Shown: positions 43,075 to 52,813 of the stretch, piece after piece
How the letters are laid out: the number at the start of each line of letters is the position of its first letter
How positions within the stretch are numbered: the first letter of the stretch is position 1
Assembly: GCF_002949735.1 (NCBI RefSeq)
Contig: NZ_CP026681.1
Span: forward strand, 124,001-188,000
Reading direction: 5' to 3'
DNA: 64,000 nucleotides
From: Nostoc sp. 'Peltigera membranacea cyanobiont' N6
GTDB lineage: Bacteria; Cyanobacteriota; Cyanobacteriia; Cyanobacteriales; Nostocaceae
Notes under the pieces: generated by a model
What the model saw: only the letters and a program-made list of their open reading frames with translations
What the model was told of the DNA's origin: nothing
Database searches by the model: none
Position numbers and translations under genes: made by a program

Positions 43075-44457
43075 ATGAAAAGCACCCAAGGTAAAATCAA
43101 CGAACTGCTGACTGAGACAGGATGCGAGCATAATCAGCACAAACAAGCGGAAAAGAAAAATAAATCATGCGCCCAACAGGCACAACCAGGCGCGGCTCAA
43201 GGGGGCTGTGCCTTTGATGGTGCAATGATTTCTCTAGTACCGATCGCAGATGCAGCGCATCTAGTCCACGGGCCGATCGCCTGTGCTGGTAATTCCTGGG
43301 GCAGTCGTGGTAGTCTCTCGTCTGGCCCTCTACTCTACAAAATGGGCTTTACGACTGACTTGGGTGAAAATGATGTCATCTTTGGCGGCGAAAAGAAACT
43401 CTACAAAGCGATTCTGGAACTCAAAGAGCGCTACCAACCCGCAGCAGTATTTGTCTATGCCACTTGCGTTACAGCCTTAATTGGCGATGATATGGATGCT
43501 GTCTGCAAAGCTGCGGCTGAGAAAATTGGTATTCCTGTTGTTCCCGTCATTGCCCCAGGATTCATTGGCAGTAAAAATCTGGGCAACCGTTTTGGCGGTG
43601 AAGCTTTGTTAGAATATGTTGTCGGAACAGCAGAACCGGAACATACAACGCCCTATGATATTAACTTAATCGGTGAATACAACATCGCCGGTGAAATGTG
43701 GGGAGTAACACCACTGTTAGAAAAGTTAGGCATCCGTATTCTGTCTAAAATTACGGGCGATGCTCGCTACGATGAAATTCGCTACGCCCACCGCGCCAAG
43801 CTCAACGTCATGATCTGCTCGCGAGCGCTGCTGAATATGGCGAGAAAGATGGAGGAGCGTTACAACATCCCCTACATTGAAGAGTCTTTCTACGGCATCG
43901 ATGATATGAATCGCTGTCTGCGAAATATCGCTGCTAAATTAGGTGACGCTGATTTACAGGAGCGGACAGAAAAGCTTATTGCAGAAGAAACGGCTGCTTT
44001 AGATTTGGCACTGGCTCCTTATCGCGCTCGACTCAAAGGTAAGCGGGTTGTGTTGTATACAGGTGGTGTTAAGAGTTGGTCGATTATCTCGGCTGCTAGA
44101 GACTTAGGCATTGAAGTTGTTGCTACTAGTACTCGGAAAAGTACTGAAGAAGATAAAGCCAAAATCAAGAAGTTGCTCGGCAACGATGGCATCATGTTGG
44201 AGAAGGGCAACGCTCAAGAATTGCTACAAGTGGTTAAAAACACTCGCGCAGATATGCTGATTGCTGGTGGACGTAACCAATACACCGCTTTGAAAGCTCG
44301 AATTCCTTTCCTTGACATCAACCAAGAACGTCACCATCCTTATGCAGGTTATGTGGGAATGATTGAGATGGCGCGGGAATTGTACGAAGCTCTGTATAGC
44401 CCGATTTGGGAACAAATACGCAAACCCGCTCCTTGGGAAGAAGAGGAAGAAGTTTAA
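43075..44457 (+). CDS. nifE: FeMo-cofactor scaffold protein NifE
   Basis: The 460-residue protein forms the NifEN scaffold where FeMo-cofactor precursor matures. It is a NifD paralogue with cysteines in GGCAFDGAM, HGPIACAGNSW and YATCVTALIGDD. Start ATG at 43075 has an AGAGAAGAGAG ribosome region; a reading from 43033 only covers repeats. Its stop TAA overlaps the nifN start (TAATG), so translation is coupled. Confidence 0.97.
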   Translation: MKSTQGKINELLTETGCEHNQHKQAEKKNKSCAQQAQPGAAQGGCAFDGAMISLVPIADAAHLVHGPIACAGNSWGSRGSLSSGPLLYKMGFTTDLGENDVIFGGEKKLYKAILELKERYQPAAVFVYATCVTALIGDDMDAVCKAAAEKIGIPVVPVIAPGFIGSKNLGNRFGGEALLEYVVGTAEPEHTTPYDINLIGEYNIAGEMWGVTPLLEKLGIRILSKITGDARYDEIRYAHRAKLNVMICSRALLNMARKMEERYNIPYIEESFYGIDDMNRCLRNIAAKLGDADLQERTEKLIAEETAALDLALAPYRARLKGKRVVLYTGGVKSWSIISAARDLGIEVVATSTRKSTEEDKAKIKKLLGNDGIMLEKGNAQELLQVVKNTRADMLIAGGRNQYTALKARIPFLDINQERHHPYAGYVGMIEMARELYEALYSPIWEQIRKPAPWEEEEEV

Positions 44458-45794
44458 TGGCGATCGTTACCACTTCTAACAAAGCACTGACAGTTAATCC
44501 CCTCAAGCAAAGTCAAGCTTTGGGCGCAACCTTAGCCTTTTTGGGATTGAAAGGGACAATGCCCTTATTCCACGGTTCTCAAGGTTGTACTGCTTTCGCT
44601 AAAGTTGTCCTAGTGCGGCATTTCCGGGAAGCGATTCCCCTAGCTACGACGGCGATGACGGAAGTCACTACTATCTTGGGTGGTGAAGAGAATGTGGAGC
44701 AAGCAATTCTGACTCTGGTGGAAAAGGCTAACCCAGAAATTATTGGTTTATGTAGTACTGGGTTAACGGAAACTAGAGGCGATGATATTGAAGGTTTTCT
44801 TAAGGAAATCCGCGATCGCCATCCCGAATTGAATGATTTAGCGATCGTTTTTGCCCCCACCCCAGATTTTAAAGGTGCGTTACAAGATGGCTTTGCTGTC
44901 GCTGTCGAAAGCATAGTTAAGGAAATTCCTCGCGCGGGTGGACTCAGGACTGAACAAGTCACGATTTTGGCGGGTTCTGCTTTCACACCTGGGGATGTAC
45001 AGGAAATCAAAGAGATGGTCACGTCTTTTGGACTAGTGCCGATCTTTGTACCTGACCTTGGCGCTTCTCTAGATGGACATTTAGAGGATAGTTACAGTGC
45101 GGTTACAGTCAGTGGAACTACCTTAAAACAGTTACGAGAAGTAGGTAGTTCCGCTTTTACCCTGGCATTGGGTGAAAGTATGCGGGGGGCTGCGAAGATT
45201 CTGGAAGAACGCTTTGGCACGCCTTACGAAGTGTTTAGCGAACTGACTGGATTAGAACCAGTAGATGAATTTATCCAAGCATTGGCGATTCTGAGCGGTA
45301 ACAGCGTACCCGAAAAATACCGCCGCCAACGTCGTCAGTTGCAAGATGCAATGCTGGACACCCACTTTTACTTCGGTGCAAAAAGAGTTTCCTTAGCACT
45401 GGAACCAGATTTGCTGTGGTCAACCGTGCATTTCCTGCAATCGATGGGAGCGCAAATTCATGCAGTGGTGACAACCACGCGATCGCACCTCTTAGAAAAA
45501 CTCCCGGTTAAAAGCATTACCATCGGCGACTTGGAAGACTTTGAGAGTTTAGCGGGCGGTTCTGATTTGCTGATTGGTAACTCGAATGTGGGTGCGATCG
45601 CTAAACAGCTCTCAATTCCTCTTTATCGTCTAGGATTGCCCATTTATGACCGCTTAGGTAATGGACAATTTACCAAAGTTGGTTATCGAGGCACGATGGA
45701 GCTTTTATTTGGCATCGGCAACCTATTTTTAGAGGCAGAAGAAGCGAGAGTTAAACAATTCCAAGAGTTCGGAATTGTGAGCGCTGAGTTTTGA
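44457..45794 (+). CDS. nifN: FeMo-cofactor scaffold protein NifN
   Basis: The 445-residue protein is the partner of NifE and a NifK paralogue. It shows NPLKQSQALGATLAFLGLKG, FHGSQGCTAFAKV and CSTGLTETRGDD. It lacks the full set of P-cluster cysteines, as expected for NifN. The start codon shares one base with the nifE stop. The protein ends EFGIVSAEF with no fused NifX or NifB domain. Confidence 0.97.
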   Translation: MAIVTTSNKALTVNPLKQSQALGATLAFLGLKGTMPLFHGSQGCTAFAKVVLVRHFREAIPLATTAMTEVTTILGGEENVEQAILTLVEKANPEIIGLCSTGLTETRGDDIEGFLKEIRDRHPELNDLAIVFAPTPDFKGALQDGFAVAVESIVKEIPRAGGLRTEQVTILAGSAFTPGDVQEIKEMVTSFGLVPIFVPDLGASLDGHLEDSYSAVTVSGTTLKQLREVGSSAFTLALGESMRGAAKILEERFGTPYEVFSELTGLEPVDEFIQALAILSGNSVPEKYRRQRRQLQDAMLDTHFYFGAKRVSLALEPDLLWSTVHFLQSMGAQIHAVVTTTRSHLLEKLPVKSITIGDLEDFESLAGGSDLLIGNSNVGAIAKQLSIPLYRLGLPIYDRLGNGQFTKVGYRGTMELLFGIGNLFLEAEEARVKQFQEFGIVSAEF

Positions 45795-45880
45795 ATTCAC
45801 ACTTGAAATTCAAAACAGTTCAGTTAAAAGTCGATCCTCCCTAACCCTCCTCAAAAAGAGGGAATGGAGCCAATCTTAAG

Positions 45881-45902
45881 CCCCCCCCTTAAAAAGGGGG
45901 GG
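45881..45902 (+). repeat. C7/G7 hairpin between nifN and nifX
   Basis: A run of C pairs with GGGGGGG around TTAAAAA. This is a dispersed Nostoc repeat (the larger unit reads CTCCCTAACCC...GGGTTGGGGGG at 45836-45912). It may modulate read-through. Confidence 0.65.
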
Positions 45903-45978
45903 TTGGGGGGATCTTCCGAGGCTAAATATTACTAACTGAACCGGATTGCTTCAAAATTCAAAACTGAGGAGAATTACG

Positions 45979-46392
45979 ATGAAAATTGCCTTCACCACAA
46001 GTGACCGAGTTCATATTAACGCCCACTTCGGATGGGCAAAAATGATTGATGTTTACGAAATTTCCGATGAGGGATATCACTTCGTAGAAACCCTCAACTT
46101 TGAAGGCGAACTCAAAGAAGATGGGAATGAAGACAAAATCAACCCAAAACTTGAGGCAATAGGCGACTGTACGATTATTTATGTAACAGCAATTGGTGGT
46201 AGCGCCGCCGCTCGGTTAATCAAAAAAGGTGTCACCCCAGTCAAGGCGCGATCGGAAGAAGAAGAAATTAGTGAAGTGCTAAATAAGCTAGTGAAAACCC
46301 TCAAAGGTAATCCTCCACCTTGGTTGCGTAAAGCTTTACAGCCAAAAACCACAAACTTTGCTGATGAAATTGAAGACGAAGCAAAAGTATGA
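45979..46392 (+). CDS. nifX: NifX, FeMo-cofactor carrier
   Basis: From ATG at 45979 (with TGAGGAG upstream) the product has 137 residues. The fold family is NifX/NifY/NafY: MKIAFTTSDRVHINAHFGWAKMIDVYEIS, and a later YVTAIGGSAAARLIKKGVTPVKA. It binds FeMo-cofactor or NifB-co and passes it along the NifEN pathway. It overlaps the next gene by four bases (ATGA). Confidence 0.95.
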   Translation: MKIAFTTSDRVHINAHFGWAKMIDVYEISDEGYHFVETLNFEGELKEDGNEDKINPKLEAIGDCTIIYVTAIGGSAAARLIKKGVTPVKARSEEEEISEVLNKLVKTLKGNPPPWLRKALQPKTTNFADEIEDEAKV

Positions 46393-46865
46393 CCACAAAT
46401 AATAGTGTTAACGGAACTGCTACAACAGAAGTCTTGAACTCACCTTTCCTGAAGGTATTAATCAAACAAATCCGTGGTCAAGACAGTTATGGAGTTTATC
46501 GTACTTGGTCGGATGAATTGATTCTCAAACCCTTTATTGTCACCAAACAAAAGAAACGGGAAATCTCCGTTGAGGGTGAAGTCGATCCGATCACACAAGC
46601 ACGAATTATGGCATTTTTTCGAGCTGTAGCGGCTGGGATTGAACAAGAAACAGGTTTAATATCCCAGGTTGTGGTTGATTTAAGCCATGAAGGATTTGGC
46701 TGGGCGCTAGTTTTTTCTGGTCGTCTCTTGCTAGCTGTAAAAACTTTGCGAGATGCTCAACGCTTTGGCTTTGACTCAGTAGAGAAATTAGCAGAAGAGG
46801 GAGAAAACTACGTCAAAAAAGGTCTTGATTTAGCGAAACGCTTTCCTGAAGTTGGCAACCTGTAA
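46389..46865 (+). CDS. NifX-associated nitrogen fixation protein (DUF269)
   Basis: The 158-residue product matches the DUF269 family that always accompanies nifX: SPFLKVLIKQIRGQDSYGVYRTWSDELILKPFIV and GWALVFSGRLLLAVKTLRDAQRFGF. The precise role is unknown but linked to cofactor synthesis. Translation is coupled to nifX through the overlap. Confidence 0.93.
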   Translation: MTTNNSVNGTATTEVLNSPFLKVLIKQIRGQDSYGVYRTWSDELILKPFIVTKQKKREISVEGEVDPITQARIMAFFRAVAAGIEQETGLISQVVVDLSHEGFGWALVFSGRLLLAVKTLRDAQRFGFDSVEKLAEEGENYVKKGLDLAKRFPEVGNL

Positions 46866-46992
46866 CAATTTTAGATTTTGGATTTTGGATTTAAGTCTTA
46901 ATCACTAGTTTCATCACCATTTGATTAAAACAATATTATCCAATCCAAAATTTAAAATCTAAAATCTAAAATCCAATGTGGAGTGGCTGATT

Positions 46993-47204
46993 GTGCAAGC
47001 AGAAGAAACGAGTATTGAGGAAATACAAGGAAAAATCAGACGGCTCAACAGCAAAGCAGGTCAAATGAAAATGGATCTGCATGATTTAGCCGAAGGACTG
47101 CCAACAGATTACACACAACTTATGGATGTTGCCGCTGCAACTTATGAAATCTATCGCCAGTTAGATGAACTTAAGCAACATCTGAAACAATTGGAGAATG
47201 CAAA

Positions 47205-47208
<4 letters not shown>
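46993..47208 (+). CDS. DUF683/CCE_0567-type small metalloprotein
   Basis: From GTG at 46993 the product has 71 residues; GTG at 46978 is an alternative, while an ATG at 46976 is followed by a stop in its own frame. A GGAG lies nine bases before 46993. The helical EIQGKIRRLNSKAGQMKMDLHDLAEGLP pattern fits the small nif-associated metalloprotein family. It overlaps nifW by four bases. Confidence 0.85.
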
Positions 47209-47522
<314 letters not shown>

Positions 47523-47532
47523 GAGGTATAAA

Positions 47533-48336
47533 TTGGTTAACCTAACGCCTACCGAATTAGAACGCTATCGTCGCCAAATGATGCTTCCGAATTTTGGCGA
47601 AGCAGCACAGAAACGCTTGAAGTCAGCGACAGTTTTGGTTACAGGTGTGGGGGGATTAGGCGGTACGGCGGCGCTTTACTTAGCAGTAGCGGGCGTTGGG
47701 CGGCTAATCCTAGTCCGGGGTGGTGACTTGCGGCAAGATGATATGAATCGTCAGGTTCTCATGACTGATGATTGGGTAGGTAAGCCAAGGGTATTCAAAG
47801 CTAAAGAAACTCTGGATGCGATTAATCCTGATGTCCAAGTGGAAGCTGTTCATGATTACATCACCCCGGAAAATGTAGATTCGTTAGTGCAATCTGCTGA
47901 TATGGCTCTTGATTGCGCCCACAATTTTACAGAGCGCAATTTGTTAAATGAAGCCTGTGTGCGATCGCGTAAGCCAATGGTAGAAGCCGCAATGAATGGC
48001 ATGGAGGCTTACCTAACGACGATTATTCCTGGTGTGACTCCTTGTTTATCTTGTCTGTTTCCAGAAAAGCCTGATTGGGATCAGCGTGGCTTTTCAGTTC
48101 TAGGCGCTGTTTCTGGAACACTAGCTTGTTTAACAGCACTGGAAGCTATCAAGTTGATCACCGGGTTTAGTCAGCCTCTATTATCGCAATTGCTGACAAT
48201 CGACCTCAATCGGATGGAATTTGCTAAACGCCGTTCTCACCGCGATCGCTCTTGTCCAGTATGCGGCAATAGTGCGCCTTGGAGACACGCGCAATCCAAT
48301 TCTATGGAACCTACAGGGATTGCACAAAATACTTAA
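47533..48336 (+). CDS. hesA: HesA, ThiF/MoeB-like adenylyltransferase
   Basis: The 267-residue product starts at TTG with a strong GGAGGT ribosome site. It has an ATP-binding GVGGLGGTAALYLA motif, the RQ..M..DW segment, and zinc-type cysteine pairs CLSCLFPE and CPVCG. HesA lies in nif clusters of heterocystous cyanobacteria and is thought to act in cofactor or cluster assembly. The exact reaction is not established. Confidence 0.94.
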   Translation: MVNLTPTELERYRRQMMLPNFGEAAQKRLKSATVLVTGVGGLGGTAALYLAVAGVGRLILVRGGDLRQDDMNRQVLMTDDWVGKPRVFKAKETLDAINPDVQVEAVHDYITPENVDSLVQSADMALDCAHNFTERNLLNEACVRSRKPMVEAAMNGMEAYLTTIIPGVTPCLSCLFPEKPDWDQRGFSVLGAVSGTLACLTALEAIKLITGFSQPLLSQLLTIDLNRMEFAKRRSHRDRSCPVCGNSAPWRHAQSNSMEPTGIAQNT

Positions 48337-48441
48337 TTTTGTCATTGGTCATTAGTGAATAACAAAGGACAAATGACGAAGGACAACTGACAACCCACAC
48401 CTGAAATCAGAACAACTAATCGCTACAAATCAGGAGAACTG

Positions 48442-48813
48442 ATGGCCGTTATTTTATCAGAAAAAGCAGAATTTCATCTGCGGGCATTCCTCAAAGGTTC
48501 CGCACCCGATGCTAATGGCGCAACTAAAGGTGTTCGCATCTCGGTAAAAGATGGTGGTTGCAGTGGCTATGAATATGCAATTGATATCACCAGCAAGCCC
48601 CAACCAGATGATCTAGTAAGTCAGCAAGGCAAAGTACTAGTTTACGTCGATGCCAAAAGTGCGCCGTTATTAGACGGAGTTATCGTTGACTTCGTTGAGG
48701 GAGTGATGGAAAGCGGTTTCAAATTCATCAACCCCAATGCAACTGATACCTGCGGTTGTGGAAAGTCCTTCAAAACAGACGACGGTACGCCTACTGGTGT
48801 ACCTTGCAGCTAA
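48442..48813 (+). CDS. hesB: HesB, A-type Fe-S carrier
   Basis: The 123-residue product belongs to the HesB/IscA/SufA family. Three cysteines that hold the cluster are seen: DGGCSGYEY and the C-terminal TCGCGKSF. It delivers Fe-S clusters for nitrogenase. The start has TCAGGAG upstream. Heptad repeats of CATTGGT and ACAAATG type lie between hesA and hesB. Confidence 0.95.
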   Translation: MAVILSEKAEFHLRAFLKGSAPDANGATKGVRISVKDGGCSGYEYAIDITSKPQPDDLVSQQGKVLVYVDAKSAPLLDGVIVDFVEGVMESGFKFINPNATDTCGCGKSFKTDDGTPTGVPCS

Positions 48814-49028
48814 CATCATTCCGTTAGCGCTAAGTCAATTTTAGAAGCACTCCGCAGAATTTCAATGCCCTTGAGGTAGATTCTAGTTCGTGTTGCATCC
48901 CTTACCCCTATAGAGAAGCTGACTAAACTTAGCATCTCTGTAAGAAGAAGGGAAGCAAAAAGTAGGATAGGTTGCTCAAAAACTTCAGAAATTAGACCAA
49001 CTGTATAACGTTTGAGGAGAATCGGAAA

Positions 49029-49328
49029 ATGGCTTCCTACCAAGTTAGATTAATCAACAAAAAAGAAGACATCGACACCACAATTGAAGTTGACGAAGAG
49101 ACCACCATCTTAGAAGCAGCAGAAGAAAATGGTATTGAGTTGCCCTTTTCATGTCATGCAGGTTCCTGCTCTAGCTGTGTTGGTAAAGTTGTCGAAGGTG
49201 AAGTGAATCAAGACGATCAAAACTTTTTAGATGACGATCAGGTTTCTAAAGGATACGCTCTACTTTGTGTAACTTATCCTCGTTCTAATTGCACAATTAA
49301 GACTCATCAAGAAGCATATCTGGTCTAA
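49029..49328 (+). CDS. fdxH: Heterocyst [2Fe-2S] ferredoxin
   Basis: The 99-residue plant-type ferredoxin has the cluster ligands in CHAGSCSSC and a fourth cysteine in LLCVTYP. Compared with vegetative PetF it has extra lysines (LINKKED) that are typical of FdxH and help docking to NifH. It is the electron donor to nitrogenase. A 215-base spacer with no gene precedes it and may carry its own promoter. Confidence 0.96.
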   Translation: MASYQVRLINKKEDIDTTIEVDEETTILEAAEENGIELPFSCHAGSCSSCVGKVVEGEVNQDDQNFLDDDQVSKGYALLCVTYPRSNCTIKTHQEAYLV

Positions 49329-49432
49329 GTTACTACTTTGGTTGCTGCCTTTAGCGACCAAATAAAACATGAAGGATGAAGGATGAAAATATACTTCCTT
49401 CTTCCTTTCACAATTCCTAATTTATAATTAAA

Positions 49433-49702
49433 ATGTTTACCAGCTTTAGTGTTACTGGCTGTTCATTAGAGTTATTGAGAACAGGAGAGCGAGGAATCGT
49501 AATTTTCTGCAAAACTCAGGATGAAACAATCTTGAAAAAACTTATATCAATGGGAATAATAACAGGAACTCATATCATTTTCAAGCAAGATTTTCCCTCT
49601 TTTATCCTCAATATCAATAACAAAGATTTTGTACTAGATTTAGAAAGTGTCCGAGCGATTTATGTTCGCGTTATTGATAATTCCATTAATTATTATGTAT
49701 AG
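49433..49702 (+). CDS. FeoA-domain protein
   Basis: The 89-residue product has the SH3-like FeoA pattern: ELLRTGERGIVIFCKTQDETILKKLISMGIITGTHIIF and LDLESVRAIYV. It may help iron uptake through FeoB or act as a regulatory SH3-like module. A similar gene follows fdxH in Anabaena. No feoB is present here. Confidence 0.85.
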   Translation: MFTSFSVTGCSLELLRTGERGIVIFCKTQDETILKKLISMGIITGTHIIFKQDFPSFILNINNKDFVLDLESVRAIYVRVIDNSINYYV

Positions 49703-49721
49703 CCTTACTTAATTATTTATG

Positions 49722-49762
49722 AGAAATAAAATTCCCGACTTTTTAAATAAGTCAGGGATCTA
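49722..49762 (+). terminator. Hairpin after the FeoA gene
   Basis: CCCGACTT and AAGTCAGGG can pair around TTTAAAT with one bulge. It is a diverged copy of the palindrome at 52520. It may end the nif operon transcript. Confidence 0.5.
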
Positions 49763-49903
49763 TGATTTTCAATTATTAAAAATCTAATATGATTGCTGTA
49801 ATTACACTAAACTAAGCTATTGCACTCTTTTGGTCACTAAATTATATAAATGCAATTTGATCTGAAAAATAGAGTGGCTTGCAAAAGAAGCCAACTCTAT
49901 TTT

Positions 49904-50113
49904 TTAATCAACAGCAACTATCACATCTGATGATTTAATCACGGCATAAGCCTGCTTACCTTCTGCAAGTCCTAGCTTTTCTGCTGATGATTTTGTGATT
50001 ATTGACACTAGCTCTACTCCTGGCGCTAGTTCTAAAGTTATCTCAGTATTAACTGAACCATGCACAACTTTTTTGACAGTACCCTTAAGAGAATTACGAG
50101 CGCTAATTTCCAT
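49904..50113 (-). CDS. Molbindin (TOBE domain protein)
   Basis: The 69-residue product is a single Mop/TOBE domain: MEISARNSLKGTVKKVVHGSVNTEITLELAPG and AEKLGLAEGKQAYAVIKSSDVIVAVD. Such proteins bind molybdate and buffer it in the cell, which fits a nitrogenase locus. It is on the opposite strand from the nif genes. Confidence 0.9.
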   Translation of the reverse strand: MEISARNSLKGTVKKVVHGSVNTEITLELAPGVELVSIITKSSAEKLGLAEGKQAYAVIKSSDVIVAVD

Positions 50114-50429
50114 GTTTTACTTCGCTAATTTAAACTATTTATACTTTAGTAAGTTAGCAAATTTTGATTTTAAAACTAGCTTTCTTTAAGATATCTTAAT
50201 AATTTTGAAATAATCCTCATTTACTTAACAGTAGTATCTCTGCTTGACAAGAATTACAAAAATGGTTGGGGCAGTCATTTGCTGCAAAAAGTAAGATAAA
50301 AAATAAAAAAAACTAACTATTGATGGATATTATCATCAATTTAACACAGTTATTTTAATTATGTATAAATACTGAGATTTTTTAATAATTCTGTATTTAT
50401 AATAACTAGACTAAAAAGAGGTTTATATT
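50114..50429. other. Divergent promoter region
   Basis: About 316 AT-rich bases between molbindin and the P-loop gene. AAGAGG lies just before the GTG start at 50430. No RNA gene or repeat was recognised. Confidence 0.4.
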
Positions 50430-51311
50430 GTGCAGCATCAAGTTAATACAACAAGGTCAAATCTATTTTTTGAACATTTAAGTCCAGTTATAGGTGTAGG
50501 ATTTCCTATTCCTAAAGACTGGTTGCCAATAACAAGTTTTCCCTTACTTATTCTAGTAGGTATGACTGGAGTGGGAAAAAGCACAATCACAAAAGCTTTG
50601 GCTGAAGAAGGCTTGGATTTTACACTTTTACCTAATCGTCGTGTTTTAACCGAACGCGTGATAATTGCACCAATGTTAAAAATGCAAGAGAAACTCGTGC
50701 AACCACATTGCCGGATTAAACGTTTAACTTATACTCGCCTTTATCGAGAATACTTTCCTGGTGGAATGGGTCACATTTTAGCTTCTCTACACATCAATCC
50801 ACAAGAAGTCAACTCCATGTTAGTTTTCGATAGTTTGCGTGGTGAAAATGAGGTTCGCTATGCAGCTACAGCTTTAAAAAATGCTAAATTTGTAATGTTG
50901 ACCGCACCAAATACGGTGCGTTTAGAAAGGCTTCTAAAACGTCATGATTCTTTTGATCGAATTGCCGATCAAGAATTAGACGATCGTATGCAAATTATCC
51001 CAGAAGTACTGAGCAATTTTGCTAGTTTGGGCGTACCAGAGGCTTCTGCTTATTTTACTCCTAAAGAAGAACAACAAATCTTAGAACTTGTAAGCAAACA
51101 AGTTGTTACAGGTGTAGAATTGCGAGAAAAACTAAAAATATTTGTGGAAGAGAGTCAAAACTATGATTCGGTTCCGACAAAACATATTTTAGAAGCGATG
51201 GATACAAGCGATCGCTCTCTTATAATTGATACTATAACTAGTCCCCAAGAATCAGCCAAAGTAATTATTTCTCAATTATGCAAATCTGTTAATATAAAAA
51301 CTAATAAGTGA
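50430..51311 (+). CDS. P-loop NTPase next to nifV
   Basis: The 293-residue product starts at GTG after an AAAAGAGG ribosome site. It has a Walker A motif (LVGMTGVGKSTITKAL), and a FDSLRGENEVRY segment that may be Walker B. It resembles small-molecule kinases of the P-loop family, but no substrate motif is recognised. It is 35 bases upstream of nifV and on the same strand, so a role linked to homocitrate or cofactor synthesis is possible. Confidence 0.75.
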   Translation: MQHQVNTTRSNLFFEHLSPVIGVGFPIPKDWLPITSFPLLILVGMTGVGKSTITKALAEEGLDFTLLPNRRVLTERVIIAPMLKMQEKLVQPHCRIKRLTYTRLYREYFPGGMGHILASLHINPQEVNSMLVFDSLRGENEVRYAATALKNAKFVMLTAPNTVRLERLLKRHDSFDRIADQELDDRMQIIPEVLSNFASLGVPEASAYFTPKEEQQILELVSKQVVTGVELREKLKIFVEESQNYDSVPTKHILEAMDTSDRSLIIDTITSPQESAKVIISQLCKSVNIKTNK

Positions 51312-51346
51312 ATATCCTTAGTAAGAATTAGTATAGGGATTGCTCA

Positions 51347-52486
51347 ATGTCGCTATCTGAATTTGCAATTGTAGAAAGTACTCTCCGTGAAGGTGAACAA
51401 TTCGTCAAAGCCAATTTCTCTTCAGATGATAAAGTCGAAATCGCTGAGGCCCTTGCTGCATTTGGAGTGGAATATATAGAGTTAACGTCACCAATCGCTT
51501 CACCTCAGTCTAGACAAGACTGTGAAAGATTGTCTCGCTTAGGCTTGCCATCCAAAATATTAACTCACATTCGCTGTCACTTAGAAGATGCTAAAGTCGC
51601 TTTAGCCACAGGTGTCGCTGGGATTAATTTAACTATTGGTAGTTCTTCTTTGATGCGCCAGTTCAGTCATGGTAAAAATATTAATCAAATTATTGATTTA
51701 GCATCTGAAGTTTTAACTTTTATTCATCAACAAGCCCCCGATATTGAGTTACGGTTTTCGGCTGAGGATTCGTCACGCACTCCCATAGAAGATTTAATTG
51801 CAATTTATTCTGAGATTGAAAAGTTAGGAGTTGTCAAACGCATAGGAATTGCCGATACAGTAGGAATTATTACGCCAATGCAAGTATTTGAATTAGTGAA
51901 GACTTTGCGCCAGTTCACTAATTTAGATATTGAGTTTCACGGTCATAATGATACAGAATGTGCAAATGCTAACAGTTATACAGCACTGGAAGCGGGAGCA
52001 ACTCATATTGACACTTGTGTTTTGGGAATTGGTGAGCGAAATGGTATTACTTCACTAGCTGGATTTATTGCGAGATTATATGCTACAAATCCAGAGCAGA
52101 TTAAGTCTAAATATCGCTTGGATGAACTTGGTTCCTTGCATGAATTAGTTGCGAGAAAAGTTGGAGTTTCTATTCCTTTTAACCATTGTGTTTTTGGTGA
52201 AAGTGCTTTTAGTCATAAAGCTGGCATTCATACTAAAGCTATGCTCAATAACTCGGAGACTTATGAAGCTATTAATCCCCGGAGTTTTGGTGTAACGCGC
52301 TCAATTTTAATTAATCATAAATTGGCTGGAAAACAGGCGGTTAATCACCGAGCTAATGAATTAGGACTTTCCTTTAATTTATCCCAGCTTAAAGATATTA
52401 CCCATAGGTTGAAAGCTTTAGCTGATAACCAAAGTCTTACCATCGAAGATGTAGATAATATTTTATATTCTTATCATTGTCAGTAA
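51347..52486 (+). CDS. nifV: Homocitrate synthase NifV
   Basis: The 379-residue enzyme condenses acetyl-CoA with 2-oxoglutarate to homocitrate, the organic part of FeMo-cofactor. Seen are VESTLREGEQF at the N-terminus, EFHGHNDTECA with metal-binding histidines, and FGESAFSHKAGIHTKAML. Length fits the nif-type enzyme. No nifZ or nifT follows, unlike in PCC 7120. Confidence 0.95.
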   Translation: MSLSEFAIVESTLREGEQFVKANFSSDDKVEIAEALAAFGVEYIELTSPIASPQSRQDCERLSRLGLPSKILTHIRCHLEDAKVALATGVAGINLTIGSSSLMRQFSHGKNINQIIDLASEVLTFIHQQAPDIELRFSAEDSSRTPIEDLIAIYSEIEKLGVVKRIGIADTVGIITPMQVFELVKTLRQFTNLDIEFHGHNDTECANANSYTALEAGATHIDTCVLGIGERNGITSLAGFIARLYATNPEQIKSKYRLDELGSLHELVARKVGVSIPFNHCVFGESAFSHKAGIHTKAMLNNSETYEAINPRSFGVTRSILINHKLAGKQAVNHRANELGLSFNLSQLKDITHRLKALADNQSLTIEDVDNILYSYHCQ

Positions 52487-52519
52487 ATTTGAAAATATAC
52501 GCACTTACTGTCCAAGTGC

Positions 52520-52552
52520 AGATCCCCGACTTCTTAAAGAAGTTGGGGATCT
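52520..52552 (+). terminator. Palindrome after nifV
   Basis: AGATCCCCGACTTCTT pairs with AGAAGTTGGGGATCT around a short loop, a 15 to 16-bp stem. It is a dispersed Nostoc palindrome and could act as a bidirectional terminator. The rest of 52487-52813 shows no gene. Confidence 0.65.
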
Positions 52553-52813
52553 AAATCCACCCATATCTGCTATTAATCTATCTTATGTAAGAAAACTGTA
52601 AAAATTACTGCTTTTCCATTATTTTTCAAGCTTTTTTAAGATGAATGTTTGCTGTTCTTTATAAATGATTCATAATTTCAACTTATAAAGTTGATAGCAT
52701 ATATGTAAGTTAAAAGGATTTAAATAACATTTTTGCAAAACTGGTGAGCAATGCTCACCATTCTATTTGCCAAGCAAATTTATATTAGTAAAAAAGTTAA
52801 CTGAGGAGTAGTT

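Noticed and set aside
48816..49028. Minus-strand frame between hesB and fdxH
   Set aside because: It overlaps the fdxH leader and has no recognisable protein features.
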